Source of the DNA: Nocardioides sp. Arc9.136
GTDB lineage: Bacteria > Actinomycetota > Actinomycetes > Propionibacteriales > Nocardioidaceae
Assembly (NCBI RefSeq): GCF_030506255.1
Contig: NZ_CP113431.1
Span: 868,001-932,000, forward strand
Reading direction: 5' to 3'
Length of the DNA: 64,000 bases
The notes under the pieces were generated by a model that was not told the DNA's origin, did not search any database, and saw only the letters and a program-made list of their open reading frames with translations. This document shows, piece after piece, positions 1 through 7,784 of the stretch (position 1 is its first letter; each line of letters starts with the position of its first letter). The translations under genes and the position numbers were made by a program.

Positions 1-329
1 TCGGCCCGCTGCTCCGCGGTCCCGACCGCGCTGACCAGCCCGCCGGCCCACACCACGGAGGTGAGGTAGGGCTCGGGCGCGACGACGCGGCCGAGCTCCT
101 CGGCCACGATCGAGATCTCGACCGGGCCGGCGCCGACGCCGCCGTCGTCCTCGCTGAAGGGCAGGCCGAGCAGGCCCATCTCGGCCATCCGGCCCCACTG
201 CGCCTCGTCGAAGCCGGGGTCCGCCGCGACCGTCTGCCGCCGCTGCTCGTAGTCGGAGTAGGCCTTGCCGACCAGGCCGCGGACGGCCTCGCGCAGCGCC
301 TGCTGCTCCTCGTCGTAGGTGAAGTCCAT
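1..329 (-). CDS. acyl-CoA dehydrogenase, N-terminal part (cut by window start)
   Basis: The visible 109 residues begin MDFTYDEEQQALREAV, the usual N-terminal helix of acyl-CoA dehydrogenases (FadE), followed by the FSEDDGG and ELGR segments of the first helical domain. The rest lies beyond position 1. It starts 22 bp after the stop of the acyl-CoA dehydrogenase at 352-1509 on the same strand, with AAGGGA ahead of the ATG, so the two are probably one operon. Paired FadE genes in actinobacteria often form alpha2beta2 enzymes acting on steroid or other CoA-thioester side chains; that pairing is inference here. The FAD-dependent alpha,beta-desaturation role is family knowledge. Confidence 0.9.
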   Translation of the reverse strand, partial: MDFTYDEEQQALREAVRGLVGKAYSDYEQRRQTVAADPGFDEAQWGRMAEMGLLGLPFSEDDGGVGAGPVEISIVAEELGRVVAPEPYLTSVVWAGGLVSAVGTAEQRA

Positions 330-351
330 GAGAAGTCCCTTCCCGTCCCGC

Positions 352-1509
352 TCAGAGTCCGAGGATCGTCTTGGCGATGATCTGGCGCTGCACCTCGTTG
401 GAGCCGCCGTAGATCGAGGCCTTGCGGAGGTTGAGGTACGCCGGGGTGGCGCGGCGCGACCACCACGGCAGGTCCGAGTCGTCCCCGGCGCCGGTGGCCA
501 GCGAGGCCGGCCCGGCGAGGTCGACGACCAGCTCGGAGACCGCCTGCTGCAGCTCGGTGCCCTTGAGCTTGAGCACCGACGAGGCCGGGTGGGGCTTGCC
601 GTCGGCGGAGTGGGCGACCACGCGGAGCGCGGTCAGCTCCAGGGCGAGCAGCTCGTTCTCGAGCTCGGCGATGCGGCTGCTGGTGAGCGGGTCGTCGAGC
701 TGGCCGGTCTCGCGGGCCCAGTCCTTGGCCTGCGCCAGCACCCGCTTCGTGCCACCCACCGGGGCGACGCCGACGCGCTCGTTGCCGAGGAGGAACTTCG
801 CCTGCGTCCAGCCGGAGTTCAGCTCGCCGACGAGGTTGCCGGCCGGGACGCGGACGTCCTCGAACCACACCTCGTTGACCTCGTGGCCGCCGTCGATCAG
901 CTCGATCGGGCGGACGGTGAGACCGGGCGAGGTCATGTCGATGAGGAGCATCGAGATGCCCGCCTGCTTCTTCACGTCCGGGTCGGTGCGGACCAGGGTG
1001 AAGATCCAGTCGCCGTACTGGCCCAGCGTCGTCCACGTCTTCTGGCCGTTGACGACGAACTCGTCGCCGTCGCGGACCGCGGTCGTGCGCAGCGAGGCCA
1101 GGTCGGAGCCGGCGTCGGGCTCGGAGAAGCCCTGGGACCACCAGATGTCGAGGTTCGCCGTCGCCGGCAGGAACCGCTCCTTGATCTCCTGGGACCCGAA
1201 GTGGGCGATCACCGGCCCGATCATCGAGGCGTTGAAGGCCAGCGGAGCGGGCACGTCGGCGCGCTGCATCTCCTCGTGCCAGATGTGGCGGCGCAGCGGG
1301 GACCAGTCCTTGCCTCCCCACTCGACCGGCCAGTTCGGGACCGCGAGGCCGTGGGCGTTGAGCACCCGCTGGCTCTCGACGATCTGGTCCTTGGTCAGCT
1401 CGCGGCGGTTCGCGACGGCGTCGCGGATCTCCTGCGGGACCTCGGTGGTGAAGAACGTCCGCATCTCGTCGCGGAACGCGGCGTCCTCGGCGGACAGCTC
1501 CAGCTGCAT
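352..1509 (-). CDS. acyl-CoA dehydrogenase (FadE family)
   Basis: 385-residue protein with the full acyl-CoA dehydrogenase plan: N-terminal helical domain, the FAD-contacting segment QGFSEPDAGSD near residue 130, the W-T-T segment, and a C-terminal domain ending YGGSNEVQRQIIAKTILGL. The usual YEGT catalytic-Glu position of medium-chain enzymes reads YGGS, as in many actinobacterial FadE subunits that work in alpha2beta2 pairs or use another Glu. I take the ATG at 1509 (MQLELSAED), which has GGGAGGG just upstream, not the ATG 30 codons earlier, whose added sequence is low-complexity. It likely forms an operon with the dehydrogenase truncated at the window start. The substrate cannot be read from the sequence. 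Confidence 0.92.
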   Translation of the reverse strand: MQLELSAEDAAFRDEMRTFFTTEVPQEIRDAVANRRELTKDQIVESQRVLNAHGLAVPNWPVEWGGKDWSPLRRHIWHEEMQRADVPAPLAFNASMIGPVIAHFGSQEIKERFLPATANLDIWWSQGFSEPDAGSDLASLRTTAVRDGDEFVVNGQKTWTTLGQYGDWIFTLVRTDPDVKKQAGISMLLIDMTSPGLTVRPIELIDGGHEVNEVWFEDVRVPAGNLVGELNSGWTQAKFLLGNERVGVAPVGGTKRVLAQAKDWARETGQLDDPLTSSRIAELENELLALELTALRVVAHSADGKPHPASSVLKLKGTELQQAVSELVVDLAGPASLATGAGDDSDLPWWSRRATPAYLNLRKASIYGGSNEVQRQIIAKTILGL

Positions 1510-1624
1510 CGGCAACCCTCCCGGCTCGGCGGCGCGGCCGTCTCGCCGCGCGGGTGCCACCGTAGTCCTGCGGCCAGAGCGGACGCTCGGGGCGGGCACC
1601 GGCAGGCCGCGGCGTGCCGCAGGG

Positions 1625-2026
1625 TCAGCCGACGTCGACCATCCACTGCACGCCGTACCGGTCCTTGAGCTGGCCGAACACGTCGCCCCACATCTGCTTC
1701 TCCAGCGGGACGTGCACCTCCCCGCCCTCCGCGAGTCCCTCGAACCAGCCGCGCAGGCGCGCCTCGTCGTCGCCGCTGAGGGTCAGCGACACGGTGGCGT
1801 CGCCGGGGGTGAGCGTGGTGCCGGGCGGGAGGTCGGAGGCCATGAACATCAGGCCCTCCTCGGTGCGCAGCATCGAGTGCATGACACCGTCGGCGGCCGA
1901 GCCCTCCATGCCGTACTCGCCGAAGGTGCTGATGGTCAGCTCCCCGCCGAGGACCGACCGGTAGAAGGTCATCGCCTCGCGGGTGGTGCCGTCGAAGTGC
2001 AGGTAGGGGCTGAGCTGGACGGGCAT
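1625..2026 (-). CDS. VOC family protein (PhnB/glyoxalase-like)
   Basis: 133-residue single-domain protein of the vicinal-oxygen-chelate superfamily, PhnB-like branch: N-terminal LSPYLHFDGTTREAMTFY strand-helix, GG-LTISTFGEYG, a central HSMLR segment, and the C-terminal FGQLKDRYGVQWMVDV that is typical of the group. These small proteins are usually dimers of unknown substrate and are often labelled glyoxalase or 3-demethylubiquinone methyltransferase-like. It is transcribed divergently from the aldo/keto reductase at 2267; the 240 bp between them hold two copies of a palindromic repeat. A longer reading frame upstream of the ATG at 2026 is low-complexity and not used. Confidence 0.88.
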   Translation of the reverse strand: MPVQLSPYLHFDGTTREAMTFYRSVLGGELTISTFGEYGMEGSAADGVMHSMLRTEEGLMFMASDLPPGTTLTPGDATVSLTLSGDDEARLRGWFEGLAEGGEVHVPLEKQMWGDVFGQLKDRYGVQWMVDVG

Positions 2027-2130
2027 GGCGGCCTCCGGTGGGGGTCGAGCGGGGGTGGGTGGTGGGTACGCCGGCTCCGACCCCCGGGCCGCGCCGGACT
2101 CATCGGTCCGGGCGCGTCGTGCCGCCCGAA

Positions 2131-2158
2131 TCGCGCAATTGAACGATCGCGGTGGCCC
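2131..2158. repeat. 28-bp direct repeat, copy 1 (operator-like)
   Basis: First of two identical 28-bp copies 62 bp apart in the divergent VOC / aldo-keto reductase gap. The core is CAATTG flanked by TCG-type arms; in this copy the left palindrome arm is degenerate (GAATCG). About six helical turns separate the copies, which would put two bound regulators on the same face of the DNA. It could also be a REP-like palindrome. No regulator gene is adjacent. Confidence 0.7.
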
Positions 2159-2192
2159 CCGACCCGATGGAAGCGCTCCCGCGCCGCCGCGA

Positions 2193-2220
2193 TCGCGCAA
2201 TTGAACGATCGCGGTGGCCC
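2193..2220. repeat. 28-bp direct repeat, copy 2, inside a near-perfect palindrome
   Basis: Second identical copy. Together with the bases to its left it forms a 28-bp palindrome (2187-2214) with 9-bp arms CCGCGATCG and CGATCGCGG around a central CAATTG, broken only by one non-complementary dinucleotide pair (CG against AA). It ends 46 bp before the aldo/keto reductase start, so it could overlap its promoter. The function is inferred from position and symmetry only. Confidence 0.7.
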
Positions 2221-2266
2221 GGAGGCGGCGCCCGGGGATTTCGCGCGGTCGGTCAGGATGGGCTCC

Positions 2267-3268
2267 ATGGCTTCCCGCATGGACTCCCGCACCCTCGGAC
2301 GCACCGGCCGCGACGTCTCGGTCGTCGGTCTCGGCACCTGGCAGCTCGGCGCCGACTGGGGCGAGGTGAGCGAGGACGACGCGCGGGCCGTGCTCGAGGC
2401 GTCGGTGGCCGACGGGGTCACCTTCTTCGACACCGCCGACGTCTACGGCGACGGCCGCAGCGAGCAGGTGATCGGCTCCTTCCTCCGCGAACACGACGGC
2501 ATCACCGTGGCCACCAAGATGGGGCGCCGCGTCGACCAGGTCCCGGAGAACTACCGGCTGGACGCCTTCCGCGAGTGGACCGACCGCTCGCGCCGCAACC
2601 TCGGCGTGGACACCCTCGACCTGGTCCAGCTGCACTGCCCGCCGAGCGCCACGATCGACGACGACGCGACGTACGACGCGCTCGACACCCTGGTCGCCGA
2701 CGGCGCGATCGCGGCGTACGGTGTCTCGGTCGAGACCGCCGACCAGGCGCTGTCGGCGATCGCCCGCCCGAACCTGGCCAGCGTGCAGATCATCCTCAAC
2801 GCCTTCCGGCTCAAGCCCCTGGACCGCGTGCTCCCCGCCGCGCAGGAGGCCGGCGTCGGGATCATCGCGCGGGTGCCGCTCGCCTCCGGGCTGCTGTCGG
2901 GCAAGTACGACGAGGACACCACCTTCGCCGACGACGACCACCGCACCTACAACCGCGACGGCAGCGCCTTCGACCGTGGCGAGACCTTCTCCGGCGTCGA
3001 CTTCGCGACCGGCGTGGCCGCCGCGCGCGAGTTCACCGCGCTCGTCGCCGAGCACGGCCCCGAGGGAGCCGCCGCCGCCCAGGTCGCGCTCGCGTGGGTC
3101 TGGCAGCAGCCCGGCGTCACCACCGTCATCCCGGGTGCGCGCAACCCCGAGCAGGCCCGCGCCAACGCCGCGGCCGGCACGCTCCCTCCGCTCTCGCAGG
3201 ACCTCCTCGACGGGGTCCGCCGGATCTACGACACCCACTTCCGTGAGGCGGTCCACCACCAGTGGTGA
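2267..3268 (+). CDS. aldo/keto reductase
   Basis: 333-residue TIM-barrel oxidoreductase of the AKR superfamily, YccK/YajO-like. The catalytic tetrad is visible: Asp and Tyr in FFDTADVYG (about residue 50), Lys in VATKMGR (about 80), His in LVQLHCP (about 120). The late NADPH-binding segment includes TTVIPGARNPEQ. In-frame ATGs lie at 2258, 2267 and 2279; 2267 is chosen for MASRMDSR, but the start is uncertain by a few codons. Its end overlaps the rhodanese lipoprotein at 3262 by 7 bp. The substrate is unknown; family members reduce aldehydes and ketones with NADPH. Confidence 0.92.
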   Translation: MASRMDSRTLGRTGRDVSVVGLGTWQLGADWGEVSEDDARAVLEASVADGVTFFDTADVYGDGRSEQVIGSFLREHDGITVATKMGRRVDQVPENYRLDAFREWTDRSRRNLGVDTLDLVQLHCPPSATIDDDATYDALDTLVADGAIAAYGVSVETADQALSAIARPNLASVQIILNAFRLKPLDRVLPAAQEAGVGIIARVPLASGLLSGKYDEDTTFADDDHRTYNRDGSAFDRGETFSGVDFATGVAAAREFTALVAEHGPEGAAAAQVALAWVWQQPGVTTVIPGARNPEQARANAAAGTLPPLSQDLLDGVRRIYDTHFREAVHHQW

Positions 3269-3627
3269 GGCTGCTCCTCCTGCCCCTGCTGCTCTGCGGG
3301 CTCCTCGGCCTGACCGCGGCCTGCGCCGAGGACGCCAGCGAGGTGCAGCGCCTCATCGAGAAGCGCGGCGCGGCCGTGCTCGACGTGCGCACCCCCGACG
3401 AGTACGCCGCCGGCCACGTCGAGGGGGCGGTCAACATCGACCTCGCCGCCGACGACTTCCGCGACCGGGTCGCCCAGCTCCCGCGCGGGCGCTACTACGT
3501 CGTCTACTGCGAGTCGGGGGAGCGGTCGACCCAGGCCATCGAGGTGATGCGCGGCCTCGGCTTCGGCAGCGTCGTCAACGGCGGCGGCTACGACTCGCTC
3601 GTCGACCTCGGCATCCCCACCGAGTGA
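3262..3627 (+). CDS. rhodanese-domain lipoprotein
   Basis: 121 residues: a short hydrophobic signal (LLLLPLLLCGLLGLTAAC) with a lipobox Cys near residue 21, then one rhodanese domain with the DVRTPDEYAAGHVEGAVNID start and the active-site loop CESGERS, where the Cys would carry the sulfane sulfur. It is thus an export-anchored single-domain sulfurtransferase, similar in layout to PspE. GTG codons at 3262 and 3265 are both possible; either overlaps the reductase gene. Its stop overlaps the start of rlmC in a TGATG junction, so the three genes are probably translationally coupled. Confidence 0.9.
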   Translation: MVRLLLLPLLLCGLLGLTAACAEDASEVQRLIEKRGAAVLDVRTPDEYAAGHVEGAVNIDLAADDFRDRVAQLPRGRYYVVYCESGERSTQAIEVMRGLGFGSVVNGGGYDSLVDLGIPTE

Positions 3628-4784
3628 TGGACGCCCCGCCGCTGACCCGGTCGGTCGCCGCCCGCTGCGACTACTTCGACACCGGCCGGTGCCGCTCGTG
3701 CGCGCTGCTCGACCAGCCGTACGACGCGCAGCTCGCCGACAAGCAGCGGGAGGTCGAGGCGCTCCTGCCGGCGCCGGCGGCGGGGTGGTCCGAGCCCGTG
3801 GCGTCGCCGCCGGTCGAGTTCCGCAACAAGGCCAAGATGGTCGTCGGGGGCACCGCGGCGGAGCCCACGCTGGGCATCCTCGACGCGGCCTTCGCGGGCG
3901 TGGACCTGCGGGAGTGCCGGCTCCACACGCGGGGTCTCCACGACGCCCTGCCGGTGCTGGCCGACTTCGTGCGGCAGGCCGACCTGGCGCCGTACGACGT
4001 GGTGCAGCGGCGCGGCGAGCTCAAGCACCTGCTGGTGACCGAGTCACCGGCCGGTGAGTTGATGGTGCGGTTCGTGTGCCGGTCCCAGGAGCCGGCTGCA
4101 CGGCTGCGCAAGCACCTGCCCTCGCTGCTCGGGCGGCTGCCGGTCGCGGTCGCCACGGTGAACCTCCAGCCCGCGCACAAGGCGGTGCTCGAGGGCGAGC
4201 GGGAGATCGTGCTGACCCCGGCCGCCACGCTCGCGATGCCGCTCGGCGCGGTGACCCTGCACCTGCGCCCGCGCAGCTTCTTCCAGACCAACACCGCCAT
4301 GGCCACCGCGTTGTACGGCGAGGCGGTCGCGTGGACCACGGACCTCGCGCCGCGCTCGGTGTGGGACCTCTACTCCGGCGTCGGCGGGTTCGCCCTCCAC
4401 CTGGCCGCGCCGGGCCGGGCGGTCACCGGGGTGGAGATCTCCCACGAGGCGGTCCGCTCGGCCGAGCACAGCGCCGCGGCGGCCGGCCTCGCCGACGTCC
4501 GGTTCCTGCCCGGCGACGCCACGACGTACGCGGTCAACGCCGCACCGGAGGTGGTCCCGGACCTCGTCGTGGTCAACCCTCCCCGGCGCGGCATCGGGGA
4601 CCAGCTGGCCGGGTGGCTGGAGGGCTCCGGCGTGCCGCACGTGCTGTACTCCAGCTGCAACGCCCGGACCCTCGCCGCCGACCTGGCCGCGATGCCGTCG
4701 TACGCCCCGCTGCGCGGCCGGCTGCTCGACATGTTCCCGCACACCCGGCACTACGAGGTCCTGGTCCTCCTCGGCCGTCGGTGA
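3627..4784 (+). CDS. rlmC: 23S rRNA (uracil-C5)-methyltransferase RlmC-type
   Basis: 385-residue TrmA/RlmD-family RNA methyltransferase. It has N-terminal Fe-S-type cysteines (CDYFDTGRCRSC) plus a later Cys, the FFQTN and DLYSGVGGFALHLA SAM-binding segments, the NPPRRG motif, and the catalytic SSCNARTLAADL near residue 345, where Cys attacks C6 of uracil. The absence of a separate TRAM domain and the length fit RlmC (U747 in E. coli), not RlmD. The exact rRNA position modified in this organism is inference. The start ATG overlaps the upstream stop (TGATG). Confidence 0.88.
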   Translation: MDAPPLTRSVAARCDYFDTGRCRSCALLDQPYDAQLADKQREVEALLPAPAAGWSEPVASPPVEFRNKAKMVVGGTAAEPTLGILDAAFAGVDLRECRLHTRGLHDALPVLADFVRQADLAPYDVVQRRGELKHLLVTESPAGELMVRFVCRSQEPAARLRKHLPSLLGRLPVAVATVNLQPAHKAVLEGEREIVLTPAATLAMPLGAVTLHLRPRSFFQTNTAMATALYGEAVAWTTDLAPRSVWDLYSGVGGFALHLAAPGRAVTGVEISHEAVRSAEHSAAAAGLADVRFLPGDATTYAVNAAPEVVPDLVVVNPPRRGIGDQLAGWLEGSGVPHVLYSSCNARTLAADLAAMPSYAPLRGRLLDMFPHTRHYEVLVLLGRR

Positions 4785-4858
4785 CGCACGCCTCGCGCAG
4801 CGCGGGTCCGCGAGCCCCGTCGTGCGGCGGTGGGGAGGGGTCCGTAGATTGGGTCGAC

Positions 4859-5290
4859 GTGGCCGAGGACTACTGCGAGCTGTGCGACCTCCCGCTGAGC
4901 CAGTGCGTGCACGGGCGTCCCGAGCCGAAGCCGGTGGAGCCCGAGAAGGCGCCGCCCGCCTCGCGGGTGCGGACCCGGACGACCACGCCGCGCGTGCCGG
5001 GCACGCCGGTGAGGAAGAGCGCCCCACGCAAGTGGACCTCGCCCGACGAGCTGAAGGCGCCGATCGTCGCGCTGCTCCAGGAGAGCGGCGGGGAGCTGCC
5101 GGCCGACGAAGTCTTCCCGACCCTCGACGAGCGGCTCGGCGAGGCGCTGCGGCCGGGCGACCGGGAGCCCTCGCCCACTGGTGAGCCCCGCTGGCAGCTC
5201 GCGGCGCGCAAGGCCCGGCGGGTGCTGCAGGACGAGGGCGTCCTCGAGCCGGGGACGCCGGGCGTCTGGAGGCTCAGCGCAGCCGACTGA
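4859..5290 (+). CDS. hypothetical protein: Cys-rich N-terminus and Mrr_N-like winged helix
   Basis: 143 residues. The N-terminus has CELC followed five residues later by CVH, a possible zinc-binding cluster. A Pro/Arg-rich linker (about 20-55) leads to a C-terminal domain with SPDELKAPIVALLQ, LPADEVFPTLDERLG and PRWQLAARKARRVLQDEGVL, which resembles the winged-helix N-terminal domain of Mrr-type proteins. No nuclease motif is present, so it is a candidate DNA-binding adaptor and not a restriction enzyme. The GTG start at 4859 has a weak ribosome site. It converges on the DUF2237 gene 26 bp away. The function is not known. Confidence 0.75.
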   Translation: MAEDYCELCDLPLSQCVHGRPEPKPVEPEKAPPASRVRTRTTTPRVPGTPVRKSAPRKWTSPDELKAPIVALLQESGGELPADEVFPTLDERLGEALRPGDREPSPTGEPRWQLAARKARRVLQDEGVLEPGTPGVWRLSAAD

Positions 5291-5316
5291 GCCGCGCCGA
5301 CGCGCCGGCGCGCCGG

Positions 5317-5706
5317 TCAGCCGAGCGAGCTGAGGTCGGGCGGCACGTCGACGGCGTGCTCCTCGAGGATCTCGATCCGCACCACCTCGAGCGCGCGCTC
5401 GTTGGTCGCGGCCAGCACGACGGGGGCGGCCGCGCCCGCCCGGTAGGACTGCAGCCAGCGGCCGGCCACCACGCACCACGGGTCGCCCGGGTGCAGGCCC
5501 GGGAAGTGCCACTCCGGCCGCGGCGTGGACAGGTCGTTGCCGACCGAGCGCTGGTGGTCCAGGAACTCGGCGGTCATCACCGCGCACACGGCGTGCAGAC
5601 CCACGTCGTCGGAGCCGCACGAGCAGAGCCCGTCGCGGTAGAAACCCGTCAACGGGTCGGTCCCGCACGGCACCAGATCCCCGCCCAGCACGTTCCGCTC
5701 ACCCAT
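5317..5706 (-). CDS. DUF2237 family protein
   Basis: 129-residue protein matching the DUF2237 pattern throughout: NVLGGDLVPCGTDPLTGFYRDGLC, HAVCAVMTAEFLDHQRSVGNDLSTPRPEW, and FPGLHPGDPWCVVAGRWLQ. The conserved Cys residues and GNDLSTPRP block are the family signature. The biochemical function of the family is not established. It is divergent from the small gene at 5782. Confidence 0.9.
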   Translation of the reverse strand: MGERNVLGGDLVPCGTDPLTGFYRDGLCSCGSDDVGLHAVCAVMTAEFLDHQRSVGNDLSTPRPEWHFPGLHPGDPWCVVAGRWLQSYRAGAAAPVVLAATNERALEVVRIEILEEHAVDVPPDLSSLG

Positions 5707-5781
5707 GGCAGCAGCCTAGGGGCGGTGGACGCCGGAGGGGCGCGGAAAATCCGTCGACACCCCGCTGGGGCGCGCACGACG

Positions 5782-5937
5782 ATGACGTCCGTGACCACGA
5801 CCTCCGAGCGACCGCACCGGCGCGCCGGCTGGCGTGCGCTGACCCCGGAGCAGAAGCAGGCGCGCCTCCGTCACCTCCGCGAGCGCCAGCAGCGCCAGGT
5901 CGAGCTCGAGATCCGCCGGCTGGGCACGCTGGTCTGA
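5782..5937 (+). CDS. small basic helical protein
   Basis: 51-residue ORF beginning MTSVTTTSERPHRRAG, with a Lys/Arg/Gln-rich predicted helix (LTPEQKQARLRHLRERQQRQVELEIRR shown by positions 23-47). It has no hydrophobic segment. Codon use (G/C third positions) fits a real gene and it fills the gap between two confident genes, but there is no recognisable family. A charged, possibly coiled helix suggests nucleic-acid or protein binding; this is speculative. Confidence 0.5.
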   Translation: MTSVTTTSERPHRRAGWRALTPEQKQARLRHLRERQQRQVELEIRRLGTLV

Positions 5938-5965
5938 GGGCAACCGGGTCGGGCACCGTCCGCGC

Positions 5966-6646
5966 ATGTGCTTCTCGCTCGAGGCCGACCTGGTCGCCGG
6001 CGCCCTCGTCCTGCCGGTGGGGGTCCTGGCACTGCGTGAGGTGCGGGCGCCGCGGGAGCTGCCGCTGGCGGCGTTGCCGCTGCTCCTCGCCGCCCACCAG
6101 CTGACCGAGGCCGTCGTCTGGGCAGGGGTCGAGGGCCGGGTCCCCGACCAGGCCGCGCACGTGGCCGCCGTGGCGTACGTCGTCGTGGCGCTCCCGCTGC
6201 TCCCGACGCTCGTGCCGGCGGCCGTCCTCCTGGTCGCGCGCTCCGGACGCAGGCGGTGGGTGGCGCCGTTCCTCGCGCTCGGCGCCGTCGTCACCGCCCA
6301 CCTCGCCCGGTTGGTCGTCGAGAACGGCGTCCGGGTGGAGGCCCACCCGCACGCGCTGGTCTACCGGATCGGGCTGCACGACCCCGAGCTGTGGACGGGC
6401 CTCTACGTGCTCGCGACGATGGGCGCCTGCCTGGTGGCCGGCCACCGCCTCGTCGTGGCCTTCGGGGTGGTGAACCTCGTCGGGCTCACCGTCGTGGCGC
6501 TCGCCTACCGCGACGCCTTCGCCTCGTTCTGGTGCCTCTACGCCGCCCTCTCCTCCCTCCTCGTGCTCGCCCACCTCGTGCACAGCCGCCCGGGCCCCGG
6601 CGCCTCGGCCGGCGCGCGACCCGGCGCCCGCACGGCCGCCGCGTGA
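5966..6646 (+). CDS. DUF6629-type membrane protein
   Basis: 226-residue integral membrane protein starting MCFSLEADLVAG, the N-terminal signature of the DUF6629 group. About six to seven hydrophobic segments are visible, starting near residues 8-24, 32-50, 60-92, 98-115, 140-160 and 165-200, with a polar Ala/Pro/Arg tail. It overlaps the hydrolase at 6643 by a GTGA junction. The function of the family is unknown. Confidence 0.82.
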   Translation: MCFSLEADLVAGALVLPVGVLALREVRAPRELPLAALPLLLAAHQLTEAVVWAGVEGRVPDQAAHVAAVAYVVVALPLLPTLVPAAVLLVARSGRRRWVAPFLALGAVVTAHLARLVVENGVRVEAHPHALVYRIGLHDPELWTGLYVLATMGACLVAGHRLVVAFGVVNLVGLTVVALAYRDAFASFWCLYAALSSLLVLAHLVHSRPGPGASAGARPGARTAAA

Positions 6647-7275
6647 GCGGCACCAGGCTGGTCCCGACGCTCGCGCCGCGCCCGCCCCGCGCGCCGGCCG
6701 CCGCGGTCCTCGTCCTGCACGGCGGTGACGCCCGCCCCGGCGACCCGCTGGTCAGCCCGTGGCAGCTCTCGGTGCTGCGGATGGTGCCGGTCGCGGCGCG
6801 CACCGCCCGGGCCGGGCGCGGCCGCCTCGCCGTCCACCGCGTCCTCAACGCGACCCGGGGCTGGGGCACCGACCGGACGCCGGTCGACGACGCCCGCTGG
6901 GCGATGGCACGCGTCCGGGAGCGGTACGGCGACCTGCCGATCGGCCTCGTGGGCCACTCCCTCGGCGGCCGGGCGGCGCTGCTGGCCGGCCAGGAGCCGG
7001 GGGTGGCGGCGGTGGTCGCGCTCAACCCGTGGCTGCACCCCACCGACGACGCGGACCTCGCCGGGCGCCGGGTCCTCGTGGTGCACGGCACCGAGGACCG
7101 GGTCGCGCCGCCGGAGCGGGCCCGCACGGTCGTGCAGCGGCTGCGCCGGCGGGCCGACGTCGAGTGGCTGGAGGTCCCCGGAGCCGGCCACGCGATGCTG
7201 CGGCACGCCGCCGTCTTCGAGCGGGCCGCCGCCGACGCGTTGACCGCGGCGCTGCTCCCGCCCGGCGTACGGTGA
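6643..7275 (+). CDS. alpha/beta hydrolase
   Basis: 210-residue alpha/beta hydrolase. The nucleophile elbow GHSLGG lies near residue 105, the oxyanion region VLVLHGGD near 22, the acid in HGTEDRVAPP near 150 and the catalytic His in GAGHAML near 180. It lacks a signal peptide, so it should be cytoplasmic, and is short for the fold, so it has little or no lid domain. The GTG start overlaps the upstream stop. Esterase, lipase or dienelactone-hydrolase-like activity is possible; the substrate is not determinable. Confidence 0.85.
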   Translation: MSGTRLVPTLAPRPPRAPAAAVLVLHGGDARPGDPLVSPWQLSVLRMVPVAARTARAGRGRLAVHRVLNATRGWGTDRTPVDDARWAMARVRERYGDLPIGLVGHSLGGRAALLAGQEPGVAAVVALNPWLHPTDDADLAGRRVLVVHGTEDRVAPPERARTVVQRLRRRADVEWLEVPGAGHAMLRHAAVFERAAADALTAALLPPGVR

Positions 7276-7280
7276 GCCGC

Positions 7281-7784
7281 ATGAGCCACCTGCTGGTCGT
7301 CATGGGCGTGTCCGGTTCGGGCAAGTCCACGGTGGGGGCCGCGCTCGCGCAGCGGCTGCGGGTGCCGTTCGCGGACGCCGACGACTTCCACCCCGAGGCC
7401 AACATCGCCAAGATGTCGCGCGGCGAGGCCCTGGACGACTCCGACCGGTGGCCGTGGCTCGAGGTGATCGGCGACTGGCTCGCCGACCACCCCGACGGCG
7501 GGGTGATGAGCTGCTCGGCGCTCCGGCGCAAGTACCGCGACCAGCTCCGGCACCACGCGCCGGCCACCACCTTCGTGCTCCTCGAGGGGGCGCGCGAGGT
7601 GATCGAGCGTCGTCAGGCCTCGCGGCCGGGGCACTTCATGCCGGCCTCGCTGCTGACCTCGCAGTACGCCACCCTCGAGCCGCTGGAGCCGGACGAGGAC
7701 GGCATCGTCATCGACGTCGACCAGGGCGTGGACGCGATCGTGCAGGCGTACGTGGACGCGGCCGGGGGAAGGGAACGCCGATGA
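7281..7784 (+). CDS. gntK: gluconokinase
   Basis: 167-residue P-loop kinase. The Walker A GVSGSGKSTVG is at residues 9-19, then the carbohydrate-kinase segments DADDFHPEANIAKMSRG and DSDRWPWL, SCSALRRKYRDQLR, and the lid region RQASRPGHFMPASLLTSQ. Length and motifs match GntK, which phosphorylates D-gluconate to 6-phosphogluconate for the pentose phosphate pathway. It overlaps the gluconate permease by ATGA, which supports the substrate assignment. Confidence 0.94.
   Translation: MSHLLVVMGVSGSGKSTVGAALAQRLRVPFADADDFHPEANIAKMSRGEALDDSDRWPWLEVIGDWLADHPDGGVMSCSALRRKYRDQLRHHAPATTFVLLEGAREVIERRQASRPGHFMPASLLTSQYATLEPLEPDEDGIVIDVDQGVDAIVQAYVDAAGGRERR

Noticed and set aside
1510..1599. Longer start for the acyl-CoA dehydrogenase (30 extra codons)
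   Set aside because: Extra residues are Arg/Ala/Gly-rich and not part of the family; the ATG at 1509 has a good ribosome site.
5305..5316. 12-bp palindrome CCGGCGCGCCGG between convergent genes
   Set aside because: No loop, and such GC palindromes are expected often in this composition; not a convincing terminator.
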